DNA from: an uncultured Pelagibacteraceae bacterium | Lineage (GTDB): Bacteria > Pseudomonadota > Alphaproteobacteria > Pelagibacterales > Pelagibacteraceae | DNA: 21,830 bases | NCBI GenBank assembly: GCA_902531455.1 | Contig: CACAEM010000008.1 | Location: 1 to 21,830 of the forward strand | Direction of reading: 5' to 3' | Shown here: positions 9,693 to 17,319 of the stretch, in pieces | Position numbering within the stretch: the first letter of the stretch is position 1 | Layout: each line of letters starts with the position of its first letter | Notes under the pieces: model-generated | Database searches by the model: none | Seen by the model: only the letters and a program-made list of their open reading frames with translations | What the model was told of the DNA's origin: nothing | Program-made: the position numbers and the translations under genes

Positions 9693-9785
9693 TATCGCAC
9701 CAGTGGGCGAACTCTCGCTGACTGGTGTCGATCTCTTTGTTACCAAAGACACCGCAAATTGCTGTATTTTGCGGAAACAGCGATA
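9693..9785. ncRNA. Candidate structured RNA or leader element between ffh and dapF
   Basis: This 93-base block has 45 G/C (48%) in a genome of roughly 30% GC and codes for nothing I recognise. Self-complementary arms can be read directly. The closing stem pairs TATCGC (9693-9698) with GCGATA (9780-9785). One arm pairs ACCAGT (9699-9704) with ACTGGT (9721-9726), with an inner GCGA/TCGC stem at 9707-9710/9715-9718. A second pairs TCTTTG (9734-9739) with CAAAGA (9744-9749). A third pairs CCGCAAA (9752-9758) with TTTGCGG (9768-9774). Together they form a closed four-way-junction layout. Read on the minus strand, the second arm has a GUAA (GNRA) loop, which favours an ffh leader. On the plus strand it would precede dapF. 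No SRP RNA, tRNA or riboswitch consensus I know fits. Confidence 0.5.
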
Positions 9786-9812
9786 AAATATAATAGAGGT
9801 TCAAAATGTCAA
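9785..9812 (-). promoter_or_regulatory. Candidate promoter for ffh directon
   Basis: On the minus strand, a perfect -35 TTGACA (9812-9807) is followed after 16 bases by TATTTT (9790-9785), four of six -10 positions. Transcription would begin near 9778, so the ffh mRNA would carry a leader of about 100 bases containing most of the structured element. Confidence 0.4.
9789..9794 (+). promoter_or_regulatory. Candidate -10 box for dapF-ftsY
   Basis: A consensus TATAAT lies 42 bases before the dapF ATG. No convincing -35 lies 16-18 bases upstream. Transcription from it would start near 9801, downstream of the structured block, and it overlaps the opposing ffh promoter candidate. Confidence 0.35.
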
Positions 9813-9847
9813 TAAATAAGTTAAATACTGAAGTATATGGAATTTAA
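9806..9847 (+). CDS. Possible 13-codon leader ORF overlapping the dapF start
   Basis: ATG at 9806 opens MSINKLNTEVYGI and stops with TAA at 9845-9847, eleven bases into dapF in another frame. It has a good Shine-Dalgarno (AGAGG, 9795-9799, six-base spacing), whereas the dapF ATG itself has only a weak GAAG. It could be a coupling or leader peptide, or chance. If transcription starts near 9801, the SD would be absent from the mRNA. Confidence 0.2.
   Translation: MSINKLNTEVYGI
9825..9836. repeat. Short inverted repeat just before dapF start
   Basis: ATACT-GA-AGTAT is a perfect 5-base inverted repeat ending directly before the dapF ATG. Its loop is too short for an RNA hairpin, so if it matters it is more likely a protein-binding site. 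It may be chance in AT-rich DNA. Confidence 0.25.
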
Positions 9848-10661
9848 AGCTTTTAAAATGGATGGTCTTGGAAATGATTTTGTAATTATTGATAAAAGGT
9901 CAAATAATGTGGAATTAAACAAGGATCAAATAATTAAAATTTGTGATCGAAACTTTATTGGTTGTGACCAACTAATCTATATTAACAACAGTGATAATGC
10001 TGATGCCAATCTAGAATTTTATAATTCTGATGGTTCGGGATCTGACGCATGTGGAAATGGTACAAGATGTGTGGCCTTCTTATTATCAAAAGAAAAAAAT
10101 ACAAAAAATATTAGCGTTCAAGTAGCATCAAAACAGTTAAATTCAAAATTACTTGATGATGGTCAAGTTGAAACAATAATTGGTGTACCAAGAACTAATT
10201 GGAATGAAATTCCTTTATCTAAAAAACTAGACACTAAAAATTTAGGAATAATTATAGAAGGTAACAATAACCAAGAAGTGAGAGGTGGTATAGCTATTAA
10301 TGTAGGTAATCCTCATACTATTTTTTTTGTTGATAATGTAGAAAATTTCAATTTAGAAAAAATTGGACCTGAGATCGAAAATCATGAACTGTTTCCAGAA
10401 AAATGTAATTTTACTCTTGCTCAAAAATTAAATAAAAATCATTATAAAATCAAAGTTTGGGAAAGAGGCGCAGGTTTAACGAAAGCATGTGGGACTGCTG
10501 CGTGTGCAACAGCAGTGGCTGCAAATTTAGAAAAATTAGAAAATTCTAGAACTGAAATTGAATTCAGTTTAGGAAAATTAATAATTTCTATTGATGAAAG
10601 TCAACAAATTCATATGAAAGGACCTGTATCTAGTATCAGAGAAATAGATATAAATATCTGA
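9837..10661 (+). CDS. dapF: Diaminopimelate epimerase
   Basis: DapF (274 residues, typical) is a cofactor-independent racemase that converts LL- to meso-diaminopimelate for peptidoglycan and lysine synthesis. Both catalytic cysteines are in their conserved settings: SDACGNGTRC in the N-terminal half and KACGTAACATA in the C-terminal half. The N-terminus FKMDGLGNDFVIID and GGIAINVGNPHTIFFV are also characteristic. The stop TGA shares its A with the ftsY ATG (TGATG), so the two genes are translationally coupled. Pairing with ftsY has no obvious metabolic logic. Confidence 0.96.
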   Translation: MEFKAFKMDGLGNDFVIIDKRSNNVELNKDQIIKICDRNFIGCDQLIYINNSDNADANLEFYNSDGSGSDACGNGTRCVAFLLSKEKNTKNISVQVASKQLNSKLLDDGQVETIIGVPRTNWNEIPLSKKLDTKNLGIIIEGNNNQEVRGGIAINVGNPHTIFFVDNVENFNLEKIGPEIENHELFPEKCNFTLAQKLNKNHYKIKVWERGAGLTKACGTAACATAVAANLEKLENSRTEIEFSLGKLIISIDESQQIHMKGPVSSIREIDINI

Positions 10662-11578
10662 TGGGTATTTTCGAAAAGTTTAAATTAGGTTTTAAAAAAA
10701 GTGCTGATAGTATTTCTTCAGGACTTAGAGAAATAATAGTAAAAAAGGAAATTGATGATGAAACATTAAACAAAATAGAGGAATTTTTGATTAGTTCAGA
10801 TGTTGGTATTGACGCTTCAGCTGAAATAAAAAATATTATATCTCAAAAAAAAATTGACCCAAAGAAAAATGCAGTTGAGGAAATAAATTCTATTTTAAAA
10901 GAATATATTTTGGAGTTAATGGTACCTTTAGAAAGAAAAGATTTTTTTGAAAATAAAGAAAATTTAAATGTAACATTAGTTTCTGGTGTAAATGGGGTAG
11001 GTAAGACGACCACCATCGGTAAAATTGGTAAAATATTTAAAGATAACGGCTCAGAAGTAATATTTTCTGCTTGCGATACTTTTAGGGCAGCAGCAATAGA
11101 GCAATTAGAATCTTGGTCTGATAAAATTGGAGCCACAATTATCAAATCAAGTCCAGGGTCTGACCCTGCTTCAGTAGCTTACAAAGCGATAGAACATGCA
11201 AAAAACAACAATATTAGACGGGTACTAATTGATACCGCTGGCAGATTGCAAAATAAGAAAAATTTAATGGATGAATTCAAAAAAATTGCAAATGTTATAA
11301 AAAAAACAGATGAAAGTGCACCCCATGATGTTGTTTTAGTTCTAGATGCAACCTCCGGGCAAAATATAATAAATCAACTTGAAGAATTTGATAAAATTAT
11401 AAAAATTACTGGTTTAATTATGACAAAACTTGATGGAACTGCAAAAGGAGGAGTACTAATTGCAATTTCAAAGAAATACAAGGTTCCAATTTTAGGCCTT
11501 GGACTTGGAGAAAAAGAAGATGATTTAAAAATTTTCAATGCTGAACAATTTGCAGATGCATTTACTCAATTTAATTAA
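10661..11578 (+). CDS. ftsY: Signal recognition particle receptor FtsY
   Basis: FtsY (305 residues) is the membrane-associated GTPase that receives the Ffh-ribosome complex and delivers it to SecYEG. The NG domain is complete: GVNGVGKTTTIGK (P-loop), CDTFRAAAIEQLE, DTAGR, TKLDGTAKGG and the closing GLGEKEDDL. The long acidic A domain of enterobacterial FtsY is absent; only a short N-terminal helix (MGIFEKFKLGFKKS) precedes the NG domain and could bind lipid, as in other short FtsY proteins. It overlaps the end of dapF by one base, and its 3' end overlaps the convergent downstream gene by eight bases. Confidence 0.96.
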   Translation: MGIFEKFKLGFKKSADSISSGLREIIVKKEIDDETLNKIEEFLISSDVGIDASAEIKNIISQKKIDPKKNAVEEINSILKEYILELMVPLERKDFFENKENLNVTLVSGVNGVGKTTTIGKIGKIFKDNGSEVIFSACDTFRAAAIEQLESWSDKIGATIIKSSPGSDPASVAYKAIEHAKNNNIRRVLIDTAGRLQNKKNLMDEFKKIANVIKKTDESAPHDVVLVLDATSGQNIINQLEEFDKIIKITGLIMTKLDGTAKGGVLIAISKKYKVPILGLGLGEKEDDLKIFNAEQFADAFTQFN

Positions 11579-12131
11579 TTAGATTTTTAGAAATTAAAGG
11601 TTTTTCTATAGAACATTCAAAATTATTCTTATTTGTTTCATATCCACAAACTTTTGCATAACTTGAAATAATGAAATTTAGTTTGCCATTATTCTCGAAA
11701 TTTTTTAATTTTTTAGACCGAATATTATATTCTAAATTTTGATGAAAATTTTTTTTACCACTCACTAAAATTAAAGTATTATTATCTTTCATTAAATAGT
11801 ATGCAAAGTCCTCAGGAAAAACTGGATAGGTATAATTTTTTACAAGTTTTTTAACTTTTTTAGGAAACCATTCATATGTTAGTAAAGGGAGGTCCTCTTT
11901 TGAATTATGATTATAAATATATAGATCTTGTGGGTAATCATTAATATAGTTTGCATCTTCTCCTCTTGCCAAAATGGCTTTGCCTCTTGTTTTAAAATAT
12001 AAGGTAAATTGACTATTATATGATTTCATTTTACCAACATAAAAATATTTATTTCTAGTATCGTTGCTAATTTCTGCGTATGAAATATTTGAAAAAAGAG
12101 TTATAATTAATATAGATAAGATTCTCGTCAT
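11571..12131 (-). CDS. Secreted protein of unknown function
   Basis: I do not recognise a family for this 186-residue protein. The N-terminus is a clear Sec signal peptide: basic MTR, hydrophobic core, then cleavage probably after A19 (NISYA, then EISND). The mature protein would be periplasmic, about 167 residues, Lys/Asn/Tyr-rich, with two cysteines (C162, C173) that could form a disulfide. There is no lipobox, membrane segment or catalytic motif. It lies 49 bases after the alpha/beta hydrolase gene on the same strand, the largest gap in this block, so it may have its own promoter. Its end overlaps ftsY by eight bases, tail to tail, leaving no room for a terminator. Confidence 0.75.
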   Translation of the reverse strand: MTRILSILIITLFSNISYAEISNDTRNKYFYVGKMKSYNSQFTLYFKTRGKAILARGEDANYINDYPQDLYIYNHNSKEDLPLLTYEWFPKKVKKLVKNYTYPVFPEDFAYYLMKDNNTLILVSGKKNFHQNLEYNIRSKKLKNFENNGKLNFIISSYAKVCGYETNKNNFECSIEKPLISKNLIN

Positions 12132-12180
12132 ATATTACTTAAAATATATAATGTTGCTTAATATTTGTTTGAATTGTGTC

Positions 12181-12990
12181 TTAATTTAATTCTGTAATAA
12201 ACAACTCAATGGAGTCAATGAGATTTTCGTTAAAATCCATCATGTGATCATCATTTTCAACAAAAAAACTTGATTTTTTTCCGTTAAACTTATCATAAAT
12301 TTCTTTTCCCATTTTAAATGGCACAATTTTATCTTTCATGCCATGCATTACAAGAATTGGAGCAGTATTTTTATTCAATTTACTAATTGAATTATATTTA
12401 TCTTTTAACAAATATTTAACCGGCAAGTATGGATAATAACTTTTTGCTAGTGTTTCCATGGATGTGAACGGTGACTCTAATATCACACCACTAAAAGAAT
12501 AATCTTTTGCTAGATTTAATGCAATTGCTGTACCTAGTGACTCCCCATACAAAATTATATTTTTATCCTCAATTTTCATGGAATTTAACCATTTCTTTGC
12601 TGCCAAAGCATCTTCATAAAGGCCTAATTCTGAGGGTTTTCCATCATTTCCACTAAACCCCCTGTAAGCGAATATCAAATAGTTAACATTCATTTTTGAG
12701 AATTCATTTAACTTATAAATACGATTATCGAGTTTTCCTGCATTGCCATGAAAAAGTAATATAGTCTTATAATTTTCCTTCTTTTGAAAGTGCCATCCGA
12801 CCAAACTATCTTGAGAACTAATATACACCTTTTCAATTTTATGATTTAAAGGTCCTTCATCTAAATAATTATTTTCTCCTGGATGGTACAGAAGATTTCT
12901 TTGATAGAAAAAAATAAAAATACAAATAAAAGTATAAATTGTTAATATTAATAATAATAAATTTGTTAGTGTCATTTTTTTATTAATCAT
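12181..12990 (-). CDS. Membrane-anchored alpha/beta hydrolase (BEM46-like)
   Basis: A 269-residue alpha/beta-hydrolase-fold protein with an N-terminal hydrophobic segment (about 9-29) that probably anchors it in the inner membrane with the catalytic domain outside the cytoplasm. Visible catalytic features: HGNAG at 81-85 (oxyanion region), YRGFSGNDGKPSE at 109-121, nucleophile S151 in GESLG, acid D220 in HGMKDKIVP and base H249 in NDDHMMDF. This layout matches the BEM46/YfhR-type hydrolases, whose substrates are mostly unknown. Its ATG lies in the end of the MFS gene (8-base overlap), so it is probably co-expressed with that transporter. Confidence 0.88.
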   Translation of the reverse strand: MINKKMTLTNLLLLILTIYTFICIFIFFYQRNLLYHPGENNYLDEGPLNHKIEKVYISSQDSLVGWHFQKKENYKTILLFHGNAGKLDNRIYKLNEFSKMNVNYLIFAYRGFSGNDGKPSELGLYEDALAAKKWLNSMKIEDKNIILYGESLGTAIALNLAKDYSFSGVILESPFTSMETLAKSYYPYLPVKYLLKDKYNSISKLNKNTAPILVMHGMKDKIVPFKMGKEIYDKFNGKKSSFFVENDDHMMDFNENLIDSIELFITELN

Positions 12991-14194
12991 TATTTCTGTT
13001 TAGATAAATGAAAAAAATATAACTTAATATACAAAGAATTAAAAAAATTGAAAAAGAAATTCTATAACTACTTACAATATCAAATCCTTTAGAATTAAAT
13101 AAGTCTATAAATAATCCAATACCCCATTGCATAAAGAATGTTCCTGAATGAATAAATACATTATATGAAGTGAGTGACTTACCTGCTAAACTTTGTGGAA
13201 AGTTTAAAGCTATTGCTGGTTGAGTTAGAGAAATTACAATTGAAGTCATAATGTATATTGCAAATAAAAATGCTCCAGCTTTAGGACCAAAAAAGATTAT
13301 TAGAAAAAAAACAAAGTAACTTATTGGGAGTCCAAATTTAATAAGTTTAACACTACTTATTCCATAATCAGAGAGTTTGGGGAGAATATATCCCCATAAA
13401 AAGTATGATGCTAACATAGTTACATTGATCCAAAACAAGCCTGTAGCACTTTGAAATGGGGAATACCCTGTTATATTTAGCATCCAAGGACCGGCCCAAA
13501 GCGTTTGGATTGCCTGTATACCACCATAATTAATAAATGCTAATGGTACCATACTGATAAAAAACTTATTCTTCCAAATTTGTGCTAAACCTTTTTTTTC
13601 TTCGTCAACAGTGAAGTTTTCTTTCTGTTCCCAATTAGGAGTGAATAAGAAAATTAAAATAATACTTATTAAAATAAGTATAGCTATTAAAATGAAAATC
13701 CATCTCCATCCTATGTATGGTAATAAAATCTGTACAGGTAAAGTAGATGATACAAAACCTATATTTGCTACCATTAACATCCATGAATTAGCGCGCTGTT
13801 GATATTTTTCAGCAAACCAAACTCTGTATCCTGTTAGAGGTCCCATCATACAAGCACTCACGCCGATCCCAATAAATATTCTTGAAATAAGCAACCCAGA
13901 AAAACTTTTTGCTAATGCAAATGATATGGTTCCTACCAATGCAATTATCAAAAAATACCCAACAACCTTTTTTGGTCCGAATTTATCGAGTAGTAGTCCT
14001 ATTGGGACTTGCATAATTGAAAAGCCAATAAAATAGCCTCCTGCTAACAGTCCTAAATTCCCTGCAGTTAAATCGAATTCATATGTCAGGACCGGCGTTA
14101 ATGTTGCAGTAATAGATCTAACAAGATTTGATAATAAAAAACCAAAGGCAAAAATACAGAATATGATAATGCTTTTATTTACTTTAGTAATCAT
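12983..14194 (-). CDS. Major facilitator superfamily transporter
   Basis: A 403-residue integral membrane protein with about 12 hydrophobic segments in two halves, the standard MFS length. The loop after helix 2 carries PIGLLLDKFGPKKV, the MFS motif A (G-x-x-x-D-K/R-x-G-x-K/R). A short hydrophilic loop (about 190-208, Glu/Lys-rich) divides the halves. The substrate cannot be read from sequence. It is divergent from the HpxW-like/oxalate-CoA ligase operon with only 29 bases between the start codons, so import of an organic anion for that operon is possible (the oxalate carrier OxlT is also an MFS protein), but this is inference from position. Confidence 0.88.
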   Translation of the reverse strand: MITKVNKSIIIFCIFAFGFLLSNLVRSITATLTPVLTYEFDLTAGNLGLLAGGYFIGFSIMQVPIGLLLDKFGPKKVVGYFLIIALVGTISFALAKSFSGLLISRIFIGIGVSACMMGPLTGYRVWFAEKYQQRANSWMLMVANIGFVSSTLPVQILLPYIGWRWIFILIAILILISIILIFLFTPNWEQKENFTVDEEKKGLAQIWKNKFFISMVPLAFINYGGIQAIQTLWAGPWMLNITGYSPFQSATGLFWINVTMLASYFLWGYILPKLSDYGISSVKLIKFGLPISYFVFFLIIFFGPKAGAFLFAIYIMTSIVISLTQPAIALNFPQSLAGKSLTSYNVFIHSGTFFMQWGIGLFIDLFNSKGFDIVSSYRISFSIFLILCILSYIFFIYLNRNND

Positions 14195-14223
14195 TTATAA
14201 ATTTTTGAGATTTAATCTGTACT
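14195..14223. promoter_or_regulatory. Minimal divergent intergenic region
   Basis: Only 29 bases, all but a few A/T, separate the ATG of the MFS gene from that of the HpxW-like gene. Two independent promoters do not fit, so the two units must share overlapping promoters or have elements inside each other's coding regions, which may link their expression. I see no strong Shine-Dalgarno for either gene. Confidence 0.3.
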
Positions 14224-15807
14224 ATGAATAATCAATCAACAAAAGATAAAGATGCACGCTCATCAAATGCTATGGCTGCAACTTCTCATCCATTAGCGAC
14301 CGAAGAGGCCTTAAAAATACTAAAAATGGGTGGAAATGCAGTAGATGCTTCTATAGCAGCTTCAATTGTTTTATCTGTAGTTGAGCCTAATGCAACAAGT
14401 ATTGGTGGAGACTGTTTTGCAATTGTCAAAATGAATAATAAGGATGCAGTATCTTTTAATGGATCTGGGTTAGCACCAGAGAAATTAAGTTATGATTTCT
14501 TCAAGGAAAAAAATATAGATAAAATTGGATTAACAAGTCCTCATTCAGTAACGATTCCTGGTGCAGTTCATGCTTGGGAGACTATTCATAAAGAATTTGG
14601 AAAATTAGATTTTGAACAATTATTTACAGGTGCAATTGAGATTGCAAAAAATGGTCACAAGATTTCTAAAGTAGTGTCAAATGCTTGGCATAATAGCTTA
14701 AATAAAATTAATGGAAATGAAAATTCTAAAAAAATTTTTTTGAAAGAAAGTCGTACTTATCAAGAAAATGAATTAATGAAAAATATTCCATTAGGAAAAA
14801 CATTAGAGGCAATTAGTAAAAGAGGAAGTAAAGAATTTTATGAGGGTGAAACTGCAAAAGATATAATTGAAAGTTTAAATGAATTAGGGGGTGTACATAC
14901 TTTTGAGGATTTTTCTAAACAGAACACAATAAGATCAGAAACAATAAAATCTAGTTATAAGGGTGATTTTATTCATCAATGTCCTCCAAATGGACCTGGC
15001 GTAACTGTTTTGATTATGATGAAATTGTTAGAAAAACTAAATATTCATAACTATAAATTCAACAGTACAGAAAGATTTCATCTTGAAGCCGAAGTTACAA
15101 AACAAGCTTATAAAGTTAAAGAAACAAGCTTAGGCGACCCAAATTTTGTAAAATTTGATTTAGATGAAATTTTAAGTGATAAAAATATTGAGGATATTTT
15201 TAATAAAATTAAGCTCAATTCATGCGGTGATGTTGGTGACTTAAATATTCCAGCTCACCCAGAAACTATTTATCTAACAGTTGTAGATAAAGACTTAAAT
15301 AGTGTATCCATCATTAATTCAGTTTGTTACGTATTTGGATCAGGTATCACTACAAATAAAAGTGGAATACTTTTACATAACAGGGGTACAAATTTCAGAG
15401 TAGAGCATGGACATCCAAACTGTATTGAGGGCTTAAAAAGACCATTACACACTATTATTCCAGGTATGGTCATTGACAAAGATAACAACACAACTTTGAG
15501 TTATGGAGTTATGGGAGGACAATATCAACCAGTAGGACAGGTGCATGTTTTAAATAATATGATTGATTACGGTATGGGTCCTCAAGAGGCTTTAAGTTTT
15601 CCAAGAGCTTTTCATTTTAACAATATTTATAAGCTTGAAAAATCAGTCGATAATCAAATTTTTAATGAATTGAAAGAAATCGGTCATAATGTTGAGTATA
15701 TTGATGGTACTCATGGTGGAGGTCAAGCTATTAAAATAAATCGATCAGAAGGGGACCTTTTAGGAGGATCTGATCCTAGAAAAGACGGTTACGCAAAAGG
15801 GTACTAA
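14224..15807 (+). CDS. Gamma-glutamyltransferase-family hydrolase, oxamate amidohydrolase (HpxW)-like
   Basis: A 527-residue Ntn-hydrolase of the gamma-glutamyltransferase family, normally made as a precursor that cleaves itself before the catalytic threonine. The large-subunit motif GGNAVDASIAASIVLSVVEP and GGDCFAIV are intact. The expected nucleophile is T348 in AHPETIYLTVVDKDLNS, which aligns with Thr391 of E. coli GGT (T-T-H-Y-S-V-V-D). This would give a small subunit of about 180 residues with KRPLHTIIPGMV and GVMGGQYQPVGQ. The T-[IV]-Y-L-T-V-V-D form is closer to the HpxW/oxamate amidohydrolase branch than to classical GGT. There is no signal peptide, unlike periplasmic GGT, so it should be cytoplasmic. 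It is three bases upstream of an oxalate-CoA-ligase-like gene, which supports release of oxalate from oxamate. Glutathione or another gamma-glutamyl substrate remains possible. Confidence 0.82.
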   Translation: MNNQSTKDKDARSSNAMAATSHPLATEEALKILKMGGNAVDASIAASIVLSVVEPNATSIGGDCFAIVKMNNKDAVSFNGSGLAPEKLSYDFFKEKNIDKIGLTSPHSVTIPGAVHAWETIHKEFGKLDFEQLFTGAIEIAKNGHKISKVVSNAWHNSLNKINGNENSKKIFLKESRTYQENELMKNIPLGKTLEAISKRGSKEFYEGETAKDIIESLNELGGVHTFEDFSKQNTIRSETIKSSYKGDFIHQCPPNGPGVTVLIMMKLLEKLNIHNYKFNSTERFHLEAEVTKQAYKVKETSLGDPNFVKFDLDEILSDKNIEDIFNKIKLNSCGDVGDLNIPAHPETIYLTVVDKDLNSVSIINSVCYVFGSGITTNKSGILLHNRGTNFRVEHGHPNCIEGLKRPLHTIIPGMVIDKDNNTTLSYGVMGGQYQPVGQVHVLNNMIDYGMGPQEALSFPRAFHFNNIYKLEKSVDNQIFNELKEIGHNVEYIDGTHGGGQAIKINRSEGDLLGGSDPRKDGYAKGY

Positions 15808-15810
15808 ATA

Positions 15811-17319
15811 ATGTCAAAAAGAATTGTTAGAAACATTTTTGAAAATGTGAATGATGAAAATATTGCTCTAACCTCTGAAATCAGTACAAAACTAAGTTAC
15901 AAAGATTTAAAATTATTTATCAATAAAATTTCTAAACAAATGGCTGGAAATGGATTATCAAACAAAGATAGAGCAGCAATAGTTTTACCAAATGGACCGT
16001 ACATGGCTTCAAGTTTTTTGGCTATTTCAAGCTATATGTCTGCTGCCCCTTTAAATCCATCATATAAATCTGAGGAGTATGAATTTTATTTAAAAGATTT
16101 AAATCCAAAAATTGTTTTGGTTGAGAAAAATTCTGAAAATCCAGTTGTAGATGTAGCAAAAAAATTAAAAATAGAATTATGTGAAATTAATCCTGAAAAG
16201 GATGGACCTTCAGGAATATTTAATATTTACGAAAAAGAAAGTGAATATACTTTACCCAATGAAAGTGATGAAGCATTAGTGCTACACACTTCTGGTACTA
16301 CATCGAGACCAAAGATTGTTCCTTTAACAAATAAAAATATTTTTTCTTCAGCAGAAAATATTTCTAAAAGTTTAAATCTTTCAGAAAATGACCATTGTCT
16401 TAATATTATGCCACTTTTTCATATACATGGTCTAATAGCTATTTTAGCTTCATCAATGAAAGCTGGTGCATCTGTATGTGTATCAAATGGTTTTAATGCT
16501 ATCAAGTTTTTAGATATAGCTAAATCAGAAAAAATAACTTGGTACTCTGGAGTACCCACAATGCATCAAACTATTTTGTTAAGAGCACATAAAAATTTAG
16601 AAATTGCTAAGGGGCTAGAACTAAGATTAATTAGGTCATCATCTGCATCTTTACCACCAGCAGTATTTAATGATTTAAATGATGTTTTTAGTTGTCCAGT
16701 AATTGAAGCATACGGTATGACAGAAGCTACTCATCAAATGACTTCTAATCCATTACCACCTAAGCAACAAAAAGCAGGATTTGTAGGCCTTCCAGCAGGC
16801 CCAGAGGTATGTATTATGAATGAAAATGGGGAAGTGCTAAAACAAGGTGATGAAGGAGAAGTGTGTATAAAAGGTGAAAATGTAACTCTTGGATACGATA
16901 ATAATGAAGAAGCAAACAAAGTAAGTTTTATTAATGGTTGGTTTAGAACTGGCGATCAAGGTTATTTCGATAATGAGGGTTATTTAAAGATTTCAGGAAG
17001 ATTGAAAGAAATAATTAATAAAGGTGGAGAAAAAATATCTCCATTAGAAGTTGATAATGTATTAATGGACCATCCATTAATAGATCAAGCAGTTTGTTTT
17101 GGATATGATGATAAAATGCTTGGAGAAAACATTGCTAGCGCAATTATAATAAAAAGTGGTGAGACATGTTCAGAAAATGATGTTTTAGAATATGCTCAAG
17201 AAAAACTAGCTAAGTTTAAAATACCAAAAAAAATTTTTTTTGTTGAAGAAATTCCAAAAGGAGCAACAGGAAAATTACAAAGAAATGTTTTAGCAAAAAA
17301 ATTTGGTTTAAATAATTAA
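15811..17319 (+). CDS. AAE3/Pcs60-type acyl-CoA synthetase, probable oxalate-CoA ligase
   Basis: A 502-residue ANL-superfamily ligase. Motifs: phosphate loop HTSGTTSRPK (159-168), PLFHIHGL (201-208), YGMTEATHQM (301-310), D382 in RTGDQGYF, the hinge SGRLKEIINKGGEKISP (395-411) and catalytic K488 in GATGKLQ. Several stretches match the plant/yeast oxalyl-CoA synthetases (AAE3, Pcs60) as I remember them, especially the serine-arginine phosphate loop, VPTMHQ-like, RSSSASLPP and EAYGMTEATHQMTSNPLP. The last is characteristic of that branch. It would convert oxalate, ATP and CoA to oxalyl-CoA. It is clearly different from the ligase at the left end of the window. Other small diacids remain possible. 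AAGGG precedes the ATG, and it overlaps the next gene by one base (TAATG). Confidence 0.83.
   Translation: MSKRIVRNIFENVNDENIALTSEISTKLSYKDLKLFINKISKQMAGNGLSNKDRAAIVLPNGPYMASSFLAISSYMSAAPLNPSYKSEEYEFYLKDLNPKIVLVEKNSENPVVDVAKKLKIELCEINPEKDGPSGIFNIYEKESEYTLPNESDEALVLHTSGTTSRPKIVPLTNKNIFSSAENISKSLNLSENDHCLNIMPLFHIHGLIAILASSMKAGASVCVSNGFNAIKFLDIAKSEKITWYSGVPTMHQTILLRAHKNLEIAKGLELRLIRSSSASLPPAVFNDLNDVFSCPVIEAYGMTEATHQMTSNPLPPKQQKAGFVGLPAGPEVCIMNENGEVLKQGDEGEVCIKGENVTLGYDNNEEANKVSFINGWFRTGDQGYFDNEGYLKISGRLKEIINKGGEKISPLEVDNVLMDHPLIDQAVCFGYDDKMLGENIASAIIIKSGETCSENDVLEYAQEKLAKFKIPKKIFFVEEIPKGATGKLQRNVLAKKFGLNN

Noticed and set aside
9677..9700. Eight-residue N-terminal extension of Ffh
   Set aside because: MRYLLDVI has no counterpart in the family, which begins at MFENL.
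9693..9785. 4.5S/SRP RNA (ffs) beside ffh
   Set aside because: Neither strand shows the domain IV hallmarks (CAGG opposite AGCAG around a GGAA loop) or one long hairpin; the fold is multi-branched.
9693..9785. tRNA gene
   Set aside because: The cloverleaf-like outline is suggestive, but there is no 7-bp acceptor stem, no GGTTCGANNCC T-arm and no valid 7-base anticodon loop on either strand.
9693..9785. Rho-independent terminator
   Set aside because: The hairpins are not followed by a T-run on either strand, and the genes diverge from here.
11560..11600. Terminator between convergent ftsY and the secreted-protein gene
   Set aside because: The genes overlap by eight bases and only AT-rich sequence without a hairpin is seen.
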